A stretch of DNA of 64,000 nucleotides from JADHUC01 sp964617665 (GCA_964617665.1 CAZUAH010000011.1:1-64000); one strand, 5' to 3'; shown: positions 8,989-17,516, numbered from the stretch's first letter. A program made the numbers and translations. The notes: generated from the sequence alone by a model not told the origin.

Positions 8989-10209
8989 ATGGCCGAAGAC
9001 CTAACGCGTCGTGACTTCGTCAAGGCCGGTGCCCTGACTGCCGCTGGTGCGGCTCTGGGGTTGAAGCCCACTTACACGGTTTACGCCGGCAATCCCACCA
9101 ACGAGAAGACCGCCGGTATCCTGAACTACAACGAGCAAATGGAATACCGCCGCGGCGGCAAGACAGACCTGATGTTCTCGGCCGTCTGCCTGGGCGGCCA
9201 CTGGAAGCGAGTCGGTACCGTGTTGCCCGGCGCCCTGCAGGTAAAGGGAGCTTGGAACACCGTCAGCCTCGACAACAAGGCATTTCACAAGAATCGGTAC
9301 GACGTGGTCACCCGTTGCATGGAACGAGGCGTCAACTACATCGATGCCTGCACCTTCGGCGAAGGCTTCGCGTACGCCCAGGCCCTGAAAGGACGGCGCG
9401 ACAAGATGTACCTCGGCTTCTCCCACTTCGAGCAGGAGCCCCAGACCTTGGCCTGGAAGATGAAGAAGGACAAAGAGGCCGGCAAGCCGCCGCAGCCGTT
9501 GGAATGGCTCAAGACCATGAAGGCAGCGCTCGACCAAGCCCTCAAAGACATGGAGACGGATTACGTCGACGTCTGGAGGATTTCGTGCGGAGCGATCACC
9601 AACGATTTCACCGATGCTCAGATGGACCAGACGTGCGAGGCGCTCGCCTGGGCCAAGAAGACGGGAAGGGCCCGCTTCACAGGTGTCTCCTCACACGACC
9701 GGGTGCACCTGAAGAAATGGATCCAACGGAATCCCGAAGAGTTGGAGGTCGTCGTTACGCCGTACACCGCCAAGACGAAGATGACCGGTGGCAAGATCGG
9801 GGAGATCGAGGAGGGCCAGCCTAGCGCTAACACGGTTGTCGACAAAACCGTAACCTGGGAAGACAGCCTCTGGAACATGATTCAGAAGTGCGACGTTGCC
9901 TGGTTCGGCATCAAGCCGTTCGCCAGCAACTCGCTGTTCAAGGGTGACAGCTCCCCCAACAGTCCGACAAAGGAAGAAGACAGCAAGCTGGCCCGCCTGA
10001 CGATTCGCGCCATCTTGAGCAACCCAGCGATCACCGCCCCAATTCCCGGAATGATCACACCGGAACAAGTCGACAACGTTTGCCTGGCCGTGCTTCAACG
10101 CCGCGAGTTGGACGTCCAGGAACAAGCTGAGCTGGATACCGGCCTCGAACGAGCGTTCGCCAACCTCCCGTCCAACTATCACTGGCTCCGCGACTGGGAC
10201 TACATTTGA
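8989..10209 (+). CDS. TAT-exported aldo/keto reductase-like protein lacking the catalytic tetrad
   Basis: A 406-residue protein with a twin-arginine leader (MAEDLTRRDFVKAGALTAAG) and an aldo/keto reductase-like barrel from about residue 50 (YRRGGKTDLMFSAVCLGGHW, GVNYIDACTFGEGF, DMETDYVDVWRIS, TGRARFTGVSSHD, ITAPIPGM). I choose ATG 8989 over the in-frame GTG at 8983 because AAAGGG at 8976-8980 is 8 bases from the ATG but only 2 from the GTG. In classical reductases the tetrad is Asp, Tyr, Lys, His. Here the Asp is present in IDACTFGEG, but the Tyr position is Phe, the strand expected to carry Lys reads MYLGFSH, and the LHW histidine is replaced by VWRIS. This suggests a non-canonical or lost NADPH-reductase function. 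The TAT leader suggests export of a folded, perhaps cofactor-bound protein. Confidence 0.82.
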   Translation: MAEDLTRRDFVKAGALTAAGAALGLKPTYTVYAGNPTNEKTAGILNYNEQMEYRRGGKTDLMFSAVCLGGHWKRVGTVLPGALQVKGAWNTVSLDNKAFHKNRYDVVTRCMERGVNYIDACTFGEGFAYAQALKGRRDKMYLGFSHFEQEPQTLAWKMKKDKEAGKPPQPLEWLKTMKAALDQALKDMETDYVDVWRISCGAITNDFTDAQMDQTCEALAWAKKTGRARFTGVSSHDRVHLKKWIQRNPEELEVVVTPYTAKTKMTGGKIGEIEEGQPSANTVVDKTVTWEDSLWNMIQKCDVAWFGIKPFASNSLFKGDSSPNSPTKEEDSKLARLTIRAILSNPAITAPIPGMITPEQVDNVCLAVLQRRELDVQEQAELDTGLERAFANLPSNYHWLRDWDYI

Positions 10210-10251
10210 CCAAGTGCTATGAACATCTGGAAAGGCTGCCAGAGGTGAAGG

Positions 10252-10390
10252 ATAGTAACCCGAAGCGTCAGCGAGGGAATGAAAACGCCCTGGTTACGAG
10301 GCTCCGCCACGTGACCCACTGTCCGCGAGGCTCCGCCTCCCAAGAGCCGGCAAGACACTGCGTTCCTAGGCCGGAGCCTGGGAAGGAGAT
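10252..10390. repeat. Dispersed repeat block of NPKRQRG type plus a 64-base repeat
   Basis: The block begins with gtaacccgaagcgtcagcga, whose translation NPKRQRG is familiar as a repeated peptide in planctomycete predictions. It ends with a 64-base segment (10327-10390) that matches 48806-48869 at 54 of 64 positions by my alignment. It lies immediately before the cytochrome gene and extends that gene's open frame upstream, so the first 76 codons of the longest frame are probably repeat rather than protein. Confidence 0.65.
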
Positions 10391-10433
10391 CGCGAAAGAA
10401 AGTCACAGCCACTGCTTGGTAACCTGCCTGTGT

Positions 10434-10949
10434 ATGGTCGCTTGCCTGGCAATCTGCACATTGGCCACGGCGGTGCCGCCGCTTTCGCTGGACGGTTATC
10501 GCGACGAAAAGCTCACCGAAGGTCCACATGAATCGGCGGCCCTAGAGGAGTTGAATGGCGGCTGTTACGTCTGCCACGGTAACTACCGAACCGAATCCCT
10601 GGTGCTCACGCACGCCAAGAAAGACGTCGGCTGCATCCAGTGCCATGGAGAATCGATTGCGCACCAAATAGACGAATTTCACCGCACACCGCCCGAGAAG
10701 ATGTTCGGTCCGCACAATGTCGACAAGATGTGCAGCGAATGTCACGAGCAGCACGACGCACCCGCGACAAAGGTCATCCAACGATGGCAGAAACGTTGTC
10801 CGACGAAGACCAACCCCAAGGAAATCAACTGCACCGACTGCCATTTCAAGCATCGCCTTCCAAAGCGAACCGTAGTCTGGGACAAGAACACTGGCAAGCT
10901 CGTCGTCCACAACGAAGGCCAGGACGCGAAAGACGGCAAGAGCAAGTAG
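10434..10949 (+). CDS. Periplasmic tetrahaem cytochrome c
   Basis: About 171 residues from ATG 10434. Four haem c sites are visible: CYVCHGNY, CIQCHGES, CSECHEQH and CTDCHFKH. The frame is open back to 10206, but that part is encoded by a dispersed repeat (10252-10390). The ATG at 10434 gives a short hydrophobic leader (MVACLAICTLATAVPPLS) without the usual basic start. A TTG or an original start interrupted by the repeat are alternatives, so the start is uncertain. Cytochromes of this cytochrome c3/NapC-NrfH-like spacing carry electrons in the periplasm; nothing here identifies the partner. The gene follows the aldo/keto-reductase-like gene in the same direction. Confidence 0.8.
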   Translation: MVACLAICTLATAVPPLSLDGYRDEKLTEGPHESAALEELNGGCYVCHGNYRTESLVLTHAKKDVGCIQCHGESIAHQIDEFHRTPPEKMFGPHNVDKMCSECHEQHDAPATKVIQRWQKRCPTKTNPKEINCTDCHFKHRLPKRTVVWDKNTGKLVVHNEGQDAKDGKSK

Positions 10950-11020
10950 AATAGGCCGGCAACAAGGAGCGACCGCGACGCAGTTCCGGCATGGATGTCA
11001 AGTAGAATAGAAACTCGCGT

Positions 11021-11206
11021 GAGGGCTGGGACAAGCCGAAAGAAAAATTCTATGCCGATGTGGCCAAGAAAATACTCATACAGCGAATGGGCGAACCGAT
11101 GGACGTTGCCCAGGCCGTAGCGTTCCTGTTGAGCAACGGTGCTGGTTTCATCAACGGCAGTGTTGTCCGCCTGGAAGGCGGTACCCTGGCGTTTCCGCCC
11201 TGGTAG
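11021..11206 (+). pseudogene. C-terminal fragment of a short-chain dehydrogenase/reductase
   Basis: The frame from 11021 to the TAG at 11204-11206 reads EGWDKPKEKFYADVAKK, then MGEPMDVAQAVAFLLS, then GAGFINGSVVRLEGGTLAFP. This is the typical end of an SDR (the GEPEDVAxAVxFLxSxxAxFITGxxxxVDGG region). The Rossmann start and the Ser-Tyr-Lys catalytic part are absent, and an in-frame TAG lies just upstream, so it is a remnant. The 12-mer caagtagaatag occurs at 10945-10956 and 10999-11010, on both sides of the presumed deletion edge. Confidence 0.75.
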
Positions 11207-11243
11207 CAATCTGGCCGGCGACGAATGAGACGGAGGGTCTCTT

Positions 11244-12155
11244 ATGCGACCTATCGACCGAAAGATCTCTCGTCGTACCATGCTGGCCCGCACGGCCAGT
11301 GCCACCACAATTGCCGCCGTGGCTTCGACATTGCAGAATTCACAGGCCCGTGCGAAAAAGTCTGATGCGGCGTCGATAGCCGTCTGGGACATGCACGGGC
11401 ATCTGACCGGTGTGAACGGAACGCCGGAGGAGAGAATCTCGCAACTTTTGACGTATGCAGATCGGATGGGAATCGACAGGGTCATTTTCTTCTTAGGCTT
11501 CGCGCGTGACCACGAGCCCACCCCGGAGCAATTCCGTCGCGACAACGATGTTCTGTTGCGAGCATTGGATCACGCACGCGGCCGGGCACTCGGCTTCGTG
11601 TACCTCAATCCGAAATTCACGGACGAATCGCTGAAAGAACTGGACCGCTGCGTTCGAGATGGTCCGATGGTCGGCGTCAAGCTGTGGGTCGCGCTTCGAT
11701 GCCACGATGCGCGCCTTGACCCTGTGGTCGAGCGTGCCACGGAACTGAAAGCGGTTGTGTTCCAGCACACTTGGCTCAAGACCACTGGAAACCTGCCGGA
11801 GGAGTCCACGCCGGACGACATTGCCCAGTTGGCCGCTCGCCACCCCGATGCAACGTTGATCGCCGGACATCTGGGCGGCGATTGGGAACGCGGCATTCGA
11901 TCGATTCGGGCGCCACGGAATGTCTATGCAGGCATCAGCGGAAGCGACCCCACAGCCGGCATGGTGGAGATGGCCGTTCGCGAGCTTGGCGCCGAACGCG
12001 TGATCTACGGCAGTGACTTTGGCGGCCGCAGTCTCGCCTCGCAGCTGGCGAAAGTGTATGGAGCCGACATCTCCGAAGAGGCCAAACGATTGATCCTCGG
12101 CGGCAATATCCGACGTCTGCTGCGCCCGATTCTCACTGCGAAAGGAATGATGTAG
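11244..12155 (+). CDS. TAT-exported amidohydrolase-2 family TIM-barrel hydrolase
   Basis: A 303-residue metal-dependent hydrolase of the amidohydrolase-2 family. GGAGGG is placed about 7 bases before the ATG. The N-terminus carries a twin-arginine leader (KISRRTMLARTASATT). The barrel starts with VWDMHGHLTG, the HxH metal site near residue 50. Further strands are RVIFFLGF, ALGFVYLNPKF, MVGVKLWVAL, AVVFQHTW (barrel histidine), ATLIAGHLGG (second histidine) and RVIYGSDFGG with the metal-binding aspartate. All expected ligands are therefore present. Family members decarboxylate or hydrolyse cyclic and aromatic acids, lactones or amides; the substrate cannot be read from sequence. It is the first gene of a run continuing through the DUF4838 and CocE genes. 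Confidence 0.87.
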   Translation: MRPIDRKISRRTMLARTASATTIAAVASTLQNSQARAKKSDAASIAVWDMHGHLTGVNGTPEERISQLLTYADRMGIDRVIFFLGFARDHEPTPEQFRRDNDVLLRALDHARGRALGFVYLNPKFTDESLKELDRCVRDGPMVGVKLWVALRCHDARLDPVVERATELKAVVFQHTWLKTTGNLPEESTPDDIAQLAARHPDATLIAGHLGGDWERGIRSIRAPRNVYAGISGSDPTAGMVEMAVRELGAERVIYGSDFGGRSLASQLAKVYGADISEEAKRLILGGNIRRLLRPILTAKGMM

Positions 12156-12164
12156 TGATCGTTT

Positions 12165-12255
12165 CGTTTAACCCGAAGCCGGAGGCGATGGCGGGTCCGG
12201 GAGATAGGTTGTCCACGCGTAGCACGCGCCGTCGCCTCCGGCGTCGGGGTAAACG
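12165..12255. repeat. Inverted repeat with 24-base arms, MITE-like
   Basis: The left arm at 12165-12188 and the right arm at 12232-12255 are inverse complements at 22 of 24 positions (core aagccggaggcga / tcgcctccggcgt). They enclose 43 bases containing a further small palindrome (cgcgtagcacgcg). The element fills the gap between the amidohydrolase stop and the ribosome site of the DUF4838 gene. The arms resemble a repeat I associate with planctomycete intergenic regions. It could form a large mRNA hairpin. Confidence 0.7.
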
Positions 12256-12295
12256 AGAAGGTCTTGATCCGCTCCGAACGAAAGGAGATTTTGTC

Positions 12296-14029
12296 ATGCG
12301 GAAGATGATCCTTACATTGCTGATTGGAGTCGGCGTGTTCGTTGCCACCGCCAGTGCAGGCGATCAGACCTTGGCTCCCGCCGAAGGGCCTCGGCACACA
12401 CTTGTCGCCGATGGCCAGGCTACTGCAACGATCGTCTTGCCAGAGAAGCCTGATCCGCTTGAAACACACGCCGCCGCAGAGCTTCAGCGCTATGCCAAGG
12501 CAATCACCGGCGTTACCCTCCCGATCGCCAACGAACCCCAGAAGCCGCAGAACCTCGGCCTTTGGCTGGGCCGGACGGCGGCTGCACAATCCGCTGGCTT
12601 CACATTGTCGGAAGAGAAACTGGGCCGAGATGGCTACGCCGCCAAGGCGGATGAAGACGGCTTGGTCGTCGTCGGACAATGTCCGTTGGGCACACTGTTC
12701 GGTGTGTACGACTTGGTCGAACGGGAATTCGGCGTGCGGTGGTGCGAGCCCGACGAACTGGGCGAGGTCGTGCCCAAGGCCGACACCTTGTCGATAGGCA
12801 CCTATCGTTGCGAGTTCAAGCCGTCGTTCCGTTTTCGCTGGGTTCACTCGGACGACTGGTCGCTCAAGCAGCGCATGAACTGCTACGTGAAAGTCGAAGG
12901 TAAGCCGGTGGGCGTGAACTGGAAGTGGCATTTTCACACCTTTGCCATCCTGATCCCGCCGGAAAAGTACTCTCACGATCATCCCGAATGGTTCGCACTG
13001 GTCAACGGCAAGCGTCAGACGTTCAAAGAGCGCCCCAGCCATGGCGCCCAGCCTTGCACGAGCAACCCGGTCGTTGTCGACAAGTTGATCGAAGGCCTTC
13101 TGGAGACGCTGGACGCCGACCCGACCATCGAAATCATCACGCTTTCGCCCAACGACGGCGGCGGCTTTTGCGAATGCGAAAACTGCACCGCACTCGACGG
13201 CCCGGACCGCGGTTGGTTTGCCCGCTACTCGAATCGACTGGCCGTGCTGAACAACCAAGTCGCCAAGGGCGTCGCCAAACGGTATCCGAACGTCAAGATC
13301 AAGGTCGGCGTCTACGCCATGTACGCCCGGCTGCCGAGCATCGAGGACTATCGGCCCGAGCCCAACCTCCTGTTCCAACTCTGTCACATCTACTTCTGCC
13401 ACAACCATCCGATCACCAGCGGCAAGTGCCAGGCCGAGAAAACGTACAAGCCGAGCCACAACTTCCTGCCCAACCAGGAATTCGCCGAGATTCTCCGGCG
13501 CTGGCGCCCACTCACGGAGAACCTCTTCATCTACGAGTACTACTCCTTGGGCGGTTGGTCGAAGACCGACATGCTTTGGCCCATGGTACACACCATGCGC
13601 CACGACATTCCCTGGTACCGCGACATGGGCGCCAAAGGCTTCTATACCCAGGTCGGCCCCTGGAAACGTGCGCCGCTGAACTACTACATCGCCGCCAAGC
13701 TGGCCTGGAATGCCGATCTGAATGTGGACTGGCTCATCGACGACTTCTGCCACAAGTTTTTCGAGAATGCCGCCGAGCCGATGCAGGACTACCTAGCCGG
13801 GATCGAGGAAGCCATGGTCAGCAGCAACCAGTGCATCTCCTATGGACTGCGCGAGGGTCGGGCCAAGGCCATGGGGCCGAAGATCTTCGACCAACCCACA
13901 CGCGACCGCCTCCGCGGGTTCCTCGACGACGCTCAGCAGTGCGCGAAGTCCGACTTGGTGCGTCGCCGTATCGCCGAAATACGTAACGGATTCGACGAAT
14001 GCGAGAAGTCAATCTTGGGTATGAAATGA
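12296..14029 (+). CDS. Secreted DUF4838 protein
   Basis: A 577-residue exported protein. ATG 12296 follows AAAGGAGATT and opens a signal peptide (MRKMILTLLIGVGVFVATASAG); the upstream part of the open frame is the inverted repeat. Residues about 35-165 resemble the N-terminal domain of alpha-glucuronidases (AAAELQRYAKAITGVTLPI, VYDLVEREFGVRWCEPDE). The rest matches DUF4838, whose hallmark is visible near residue 285 as LSPNDGGGFCECENC. Conserved aromatic and acidic positions follow, such as FQLCHIYFCHNHP and FIYEYYSLGGW. DUF4838 proteins are abundant in planctomycetes and are presumed to be glycoside-hydrolase-like barrels; no activity is certain. It sits between a TAT amidohydrolase and a CocE-type hydrolase on the same strand. 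Confidence 0.88.
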   Translation: MRKMILTLLIGVGVFVATASAGDQTLAPAEGPRHTLVADGQATATIVLPEKPDPLETHAAAELQRYAKAITGVTLPIANEPQKPQNLGLWLGRTAAAQSAGFTLSEEKLGRDGYAAKADEDGLVVVGQCPLGTLFGVYDLVEREFGVRWCEPDELGEVVPKADTLSIGTYRCEFKPSFRFRWVHSDDWSLKQRMNCYVKVEGKPVGVNWKWHFHTFAILIPPEKYSHDHPEWFALVNGKRQTFKERPSHGAQPCTSNPVVVDKLIEGLLETLDADPTIEIITLSPNDGGGFCECENCTALDGPDRGWFARYSNRLAVLNNQVAKGVAKRYPNVKIKVGVYAMYARLPSIEDYRPEPNLLFQLCHIYFCHNHPITSGKCQAEKTYKPSHNFLPNQEFAEILRRWRPLTENLFIYEYYSLGGWSKTDMLWPMVHTMRHDIPWYRDMGAKGFYTQVGPWKRAPLNYYIAAKLAWNADLNVDWLIDDFCHKFFENAAEPMQDYLAGIEEAMVSSNQCISYGLREGRAKAMGPKIFDQPTRDRLRGFLDDAQQCAKSDLVRRRIAEIRNGFDECEKSILGMK

Positions 14030-14044
14030 AGTGGAGAACGAACG

Positions 14045-15793
14045 ATGAAGAGACAAACTTTGCGGAGTGTTGCGCCGTGGATTGCGGTTGCGTCTTGGTG
14101 CTGGTTCGCCGTCTCGCTATTTGCCGCGGACGCCACTTACGAAGTTGAAGTTCAGGCGGACGCGAAAATCCCGATGAGAGACGACGTCAAGCTGTCCGCA
14201 AACATCTTCTTGCCGATCGCGGACGGCAAGTTTCCCACAGTGCTTGCCAGAACGCCATATGGCAAAGGTGGCACGGGAGGTGGGCCTGGCCGTTTCTATG
14301 CATCGCGGGGCTACGTCTACATCAGCCAGGACTGCCGAGGCAGAGGGACATCCCAGGGGAACTGGGAACCTTTCGTGAATGAAGCACGCGATGGCAAGGA
14401 CACACACCGGTGGATCCTGGATCAGCCTTGGTCGAATGGGAGCATCGGCACGATGGGCGGATCGTACGTGGGCTACACGCAATGGATCTCGGCACCGAAT
14501 GCGGAGGAGTATCTCAAGGCGATGTTTCCGATCGTCCCGTTGGTGGATCCGTACGGCGATGTCGCGTACGTGGGTGGAGCGTTTCAGCTTTCTCTGATGA
14601 TGGGATGGGGCGCCGGGGTGTCGGGCAAGCCCGCCGTTCGCGGCTGGAACAACGACGACTGGCAGCGGGCATTTCGAACGCTGCCGCTTTCCACATGGGA
14701 TACGGCAGTCGGCTCGGAGGTACAGTACCTGCGCGATTGGATCGCCCATCCGCACTTCGACAGCTATTGGAAACGGAGCAGCATTCAAGGCCGCCGGAAG
14801 GACATTGCCGTCCCCGTCTACGCGGTGTGTGGTTGGTATGACTTGTTTGCGAAAAGCGTGCTTGACCACGTGAACGCGGTTAGGACGACGTCGAGTTCCG
14901 AGCATGCGAAGAAGCATGTGCACGTGCTCATGGGGCCGTGGACGCACGGCATCAGCAGAGACGGCCGTGTTGGCAGTCTGAACTTCGGCAAGGAGGCCGT
15001 TGTCGACTTGAATGCGATCCGTAACCAGTGGTTCGAGCACTGGCTGAAAGGTAAAGAGACGGATGTCGGAGAATGGCCGCCCTACAGGATCTTCGTGATG
15101 GGACGAAACCAGTGGCGCGACGAGCAGGAGTGGCCGCTGGCTCGTACGCAGTATACTCCGTACTACTTCCACAGCAAAGGTTCTGCAAACGCGTCCAATG
15201 GTGACGGCACATTGGACACGACGAAGCCCGGCCAAGAGGCCGTCGATCGGTTCGTCTACGATCCGGACGATCCGGTGCCGACTTTGGGCGGCTGCAATCT
15301 CGGCAAATGTCCGGTCGGGCCTCATGACCAGACGAAGGCCGAGCAGCGAGAGGACGTTCTTGTTTTCACCAGTGGGGAATTGACGAGCGAGTTGGAGGTG
15401 ACGGGGCCGGTCAAAGTGGTTGTCTATGCTGCCAGCGATGCGACGGACACGGACTGGACAGCGAAGTTGGTGGACGTGCACCCGGACGGGCGACCCTTCA
15501 ATCTGTGCGACGGGATCCTCCGTGCTCGCTACCGAGAGTCGGCCAACAAACCAACGCTGATCGAACCGGGAAAGGTCTATCGCTATGAAATCGACCTTTG
15601 GGTCACCAGCAACGTTTTCCTAACGGGCCACAAGATCCGGGTAGAAATCTCCAGCAGCAATTTCCCTCGCTTCGACCGCAACCCGAACACCGGCCATGCG
15701 TTCGGCGCGGACGCGGAGTTGCAGAAGGCAAAACAGACTGTGTACCACGACGCGGAACGCGCGTCGCACATTCTCCTGCCAGTGATACCGTAA
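14045..15793 (+). CDS. Secreted CocE/NonD (X-Pro dipeptidyl-peptidase S15-like) hydrolase
   Basis: A 582-residue exported serine hydrolase. It starts 15 bases after the DUF4838 stop with MKRQTLRSVAPWIAVASWCW, a signal peptide ending about residue 28. The alpha/beta-hydrolase part has TVLARTPYGKGG, YISQDCRGRGTSQG and nucleophile elbow GTMGGSYVGYTQW (serine near 141). VCGWYDLFAKS probably carries the acid and MGPWTHG the histidine. The C-terminal jelly-roll domain of the family follows (TSELEVTGPVKVVVYA, DWTAKLVDVHPDGR, VWVTSN-type strands, IRVEISSSNFPRFDRN). Cocaine esterase and glutaryl-acylase relatives cleave esters or amides, so an acyl ester or peptide-like substrate in the periplasm is likely. 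Confidence 0.9.
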   Translation: MKRQTLRSVAPWIAVASWCWFAVSLFAADATYEVEVQADAKIPMRDDVKLSANIFLPIADGKFPTVLARTPYGKGGTGGGPGRFYASRGYVYISQDCRGRGTSQGNWEPFVNEARDGKDTHRWILDQPWSNGSIGTMGGSYVGYTQWISAPNAEEYLKAMFPIVPLVDPYGDVAYVGGAFQLSLMMGWGAGVSGKPAVRGWNNDDWQRAFRTLPLSTWDTAVGSEVQYLRDWIAHPHFDSYWKRSSIQGRRKDIAVPVYAVCGWYDLFAKSVLDHVNAVRTTSSSEHAKKHVHVLMGPWTHGISRDGRVGSLNFGKEAVVDLNAIRNQWFEHWLKGKETDVGEWPPYRIFVMGRNQWRDEQEWPLARTQYTPYYFHSKGSANASNGDGTLDTTKPGQEAVDRFVYDPDDPVPTLGGCNLGKCPVGPHDQTKAEQREDVLVFTSGELTSELEVTGPVKVVVYAASDATDTDWTAKLVDVHPDGRPFNLCDGILRARYRESANKPTLIEPGKVYRYEIDLWVTSNVFLTGHKIRVEISSSNFPRFDRNPNTGHAFGADAELQKAKQTVYHDAERASHILLPVIP

Positions 15794-15815
15794 CGACCAG
15801 ATGTTCGCGCGACTT

Positions 15816-16589
15816 CTATTCCAGTAGTTTGAGTGCGTTGCCGGCGCGGATCTGGCCCTTGATTTCAGCGGACGCGTCCAGCACTTCCAGCTTCACCATT
15901 GCGGGATCGGGATACTTGAACGGCATTCCGCTGCCGAAGACGACTCGCTCGGCACCGAGTTGTGACGCCAGCGTACCGACTTCGTTGGCTAGCGTGGCGC
16001 TAAGGCGAGAAATCTCGATCCAGTAGTTCGCCGGCAGATCGTTGTCTTTCTTGCCAAGCGGCGTGCGGGTGTAGCCGATGCCGTTAACCAGGATAAAACG
16101 TCCCTTGGGACAGGCCTTCACTGCCTCGACGATTTCGCCCAGCGGGACATCGGGCACGTCGACCAACCAACTCCTCTGCCGGTAGTCCTCCACGCGAATC
16201 GGAATGGATACCAGCAGGCTACGTTCGACGGTCTCGTTCAGCAGATCAAGGCAACATTGATCGGAAAACGCATAGTTGTGCCACTTCGGGTACAGACGCA
16301 GCCCTTTCATGCCAAACTGCTCGTGGCAGATCTTCAAGTCATCCCGCCATCCGGCGTAGAACGGATTCACGACGGCAAACGGAATCAGTCGATCGCGGTG
16401 TGGTTTGACGGCGGCCGCCAATTCCTCGTTGGCAGGCTGCGTGTTGCGGTACGTAATCGCGCTGGCGCTGGACACCATCGCCTTGTCGATTCCCTTCTCG
16501 TCCATCAGTCGCAGCAACTCGTCCGCGGTATTGTGGCGGAGTTGGCGAAATGCAAAATAGCCCAAGTAGGCGTTCGTATCGACGATCAT
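15816..16589 (-). CDS. Amidohydrolase-2 family protein with altered metal site
   Basis: A 257-residue cytoplasmic TIM-barrel protein. It begins MIVDTNAYLGYFAFRQLRHN and contains LIPFAVVNPFYAGW, MKGLRLYPKWHNY, GRFILVNGIGYT and ERVVFGSGMPFKYPDPAM. In the metal-dependent family the first strand carries HxH and the last an aspartate. Here those places read NAY and SGM, so the usual metal ligands are missing, as in a subgroup with DTNxYL starts. It may be non-metallic or regulatory, or act with its neighbour. The gene starts 3 bases after the stop of the upstream TAT amidohydrolase (16593-17516), so the pair is an operon and may form a heteromer. No signal peptide is seen. Confidence 0.8.
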   Translation of the reverse strand: MIVDTNAYLGYFAFRQLRHNTADELLRLMDEKGIDKAMVSSASAITYRNTQPANEELAAAVKPHRDRLIPFAVVNPFYAGWRDDLKICHEQFGMKGLRLYPKWHNYAFSDQCCLDLLNETVERSLLVSIPIRVEDYRQRSWLVDVPDVPLGEIVEAVKACPKGRFILVNGIGYTRTPLGKKDNDLPANYWIEISRLSATLANEVGTLASQLGAERVVFGSGMPFKYPDPAMVKLEVLDASAEIKGQIRAGNALKLLE

Positions 16590-16592
16590 TCT

Positions 16593-17516
16593 TCAACCTC
16601 GCATCTTCAGAAGCTTCATCATGTTTCCGCCCAGGACCTTCTGCCTGTCCTCGGGGCTGAGCCGCGCCGCGCGGATCTTACCGACACCCGCGGTCATCGA
16701 CATGTCGCAGCCGAACAATATCCGGTCCACGCCCAGCACTTCGACAGCCATGTCCACGATCCCTTCGTCGGTCACGCTGCCGCTGGTATCGAGGAACACG
16801 TTATCGGCATGGCGTAAAGCCTTGATCGTCCACTCCCAATCGCCACCGCCGCCGATATGTGCACAGATCAGCCGAGCCTCGGGATAGCGGCGACCCAACT
16901 CGGCCAAGTCCCCGCCATCGGAGATGTTTGGCTGTTTGGGAATGGGGTGGTGTCCGTGTCCGGCGTGATGCAGGATCGGTACGCGCAACTCGATCGCTAA
17001 CTCGACAACGGGAAACACGACAGGCTCCGTACACTTGTGCTCGTTGTAGAGTTTGATGCCCATGAACCCACGGTCCTCGACACATCGTCGGATGTCGTCC
17101 AACGCCTCACGGCCGCAACCGGGATTCACGTAGCAGTATCCCAGCACGCGGCCGCTGTACTCTTTCATCGCTTCAGCCGTCCAGACATTGCACTCGCGAA
17201 AGCCCTCCGCGGTTGCTGGACGTTTCGGGGTGAGCAGCGAGCAGCAGAGTTGGTCGATCCCGAGCTTATCGGCCGCTTCGATCAGCTTGCGGTCTCGCTC
17301 CGCGTAGTTGGCCGAACTGTGGTGAGCCAGATGAGCGTGACAATCAATGACCGGCACAGCCTTCTTCTCATCCACTTCGACGCCGGGCGACGGTTGCGGC
17401 TCTGCTGCAGCGCTTTCTGAAGGTGATGAGCCGAGGTGCCAGCCAGCCAAGGCCACGCCCGCCGCCGCAGACGCCCCTAAGAAACCTCGGCGAGTGACCG
17501 ATCTGCGTCTTTCCAT
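16593..17516 (-). CDS. TAT-exported amidohydrolase-2 family hydrolase
   Basis: A 307-residue protein starting MERRRSVTRRGFLGASAAAG, a clear twin-arginine leader. AAGGAG lies about 9 bases before the ATG at 17516; the frame extends further upstream but without protein character. The mature part begins near residue 60 with PVIDCHAHLAHHSS, the HxH metal motif. Later strands are RVLGYCYVNPGCG, FMGIKLYNEHKC, VPILHHAGHGHHP with barrel histidines, ARLICAHIGGGGDWEW and RILFGCDMSM with the metal aspartate. Ligands are complete, in contrast to its partner gene 3 bases downstream. The substrate is unknown. Confidence 0.87.
   Translation of the reverse strand: MERRRSVTRRGFLGASAAAGVALAGWHLGSSPSESAAAEPQPSPGVEVDEKKAVPVIDCHAHLAHHSSANYAERDRKLIEAADKLGIDQLCCSLLTPKRPATAEGFRECNVWTAEAMKEYSGRVLGYCYVNPGCGREALDDIRRCVEDRGFMGIKLYNEHKCTEPVVFPVVELAIELRVPILHHAGHGHHPIPKQPNISDGGDLAELGRRYPEARLICAHIGGGGDWEWTIKALRHADNVFLDTSGSVTDEGIVDMAVEVLGVDRILFGCDMSMTAGVGKIRAARLSPEDRQKVLGGNMMKLLKMRG

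Noticed and set aside
11021..11206. SDR fragment as a small functional gene
   Set aside because: Only the last 60 residues of the fold remain, there is an in-frame stop just upstream, and no start codon or ribosome site fits.
12005..13753. Minus-strand open frame of 582 codons
   Set aside because: Antisense to the DUF4838 gene, which has a leader, ribosome site and family motifs; this frame has none.
14117..15481. Minus-strand open frame of 454 codons
   Set aside because: Antisense to the CocE/NonD hydrolase; Arg/His-rich and without recognisable motifs.
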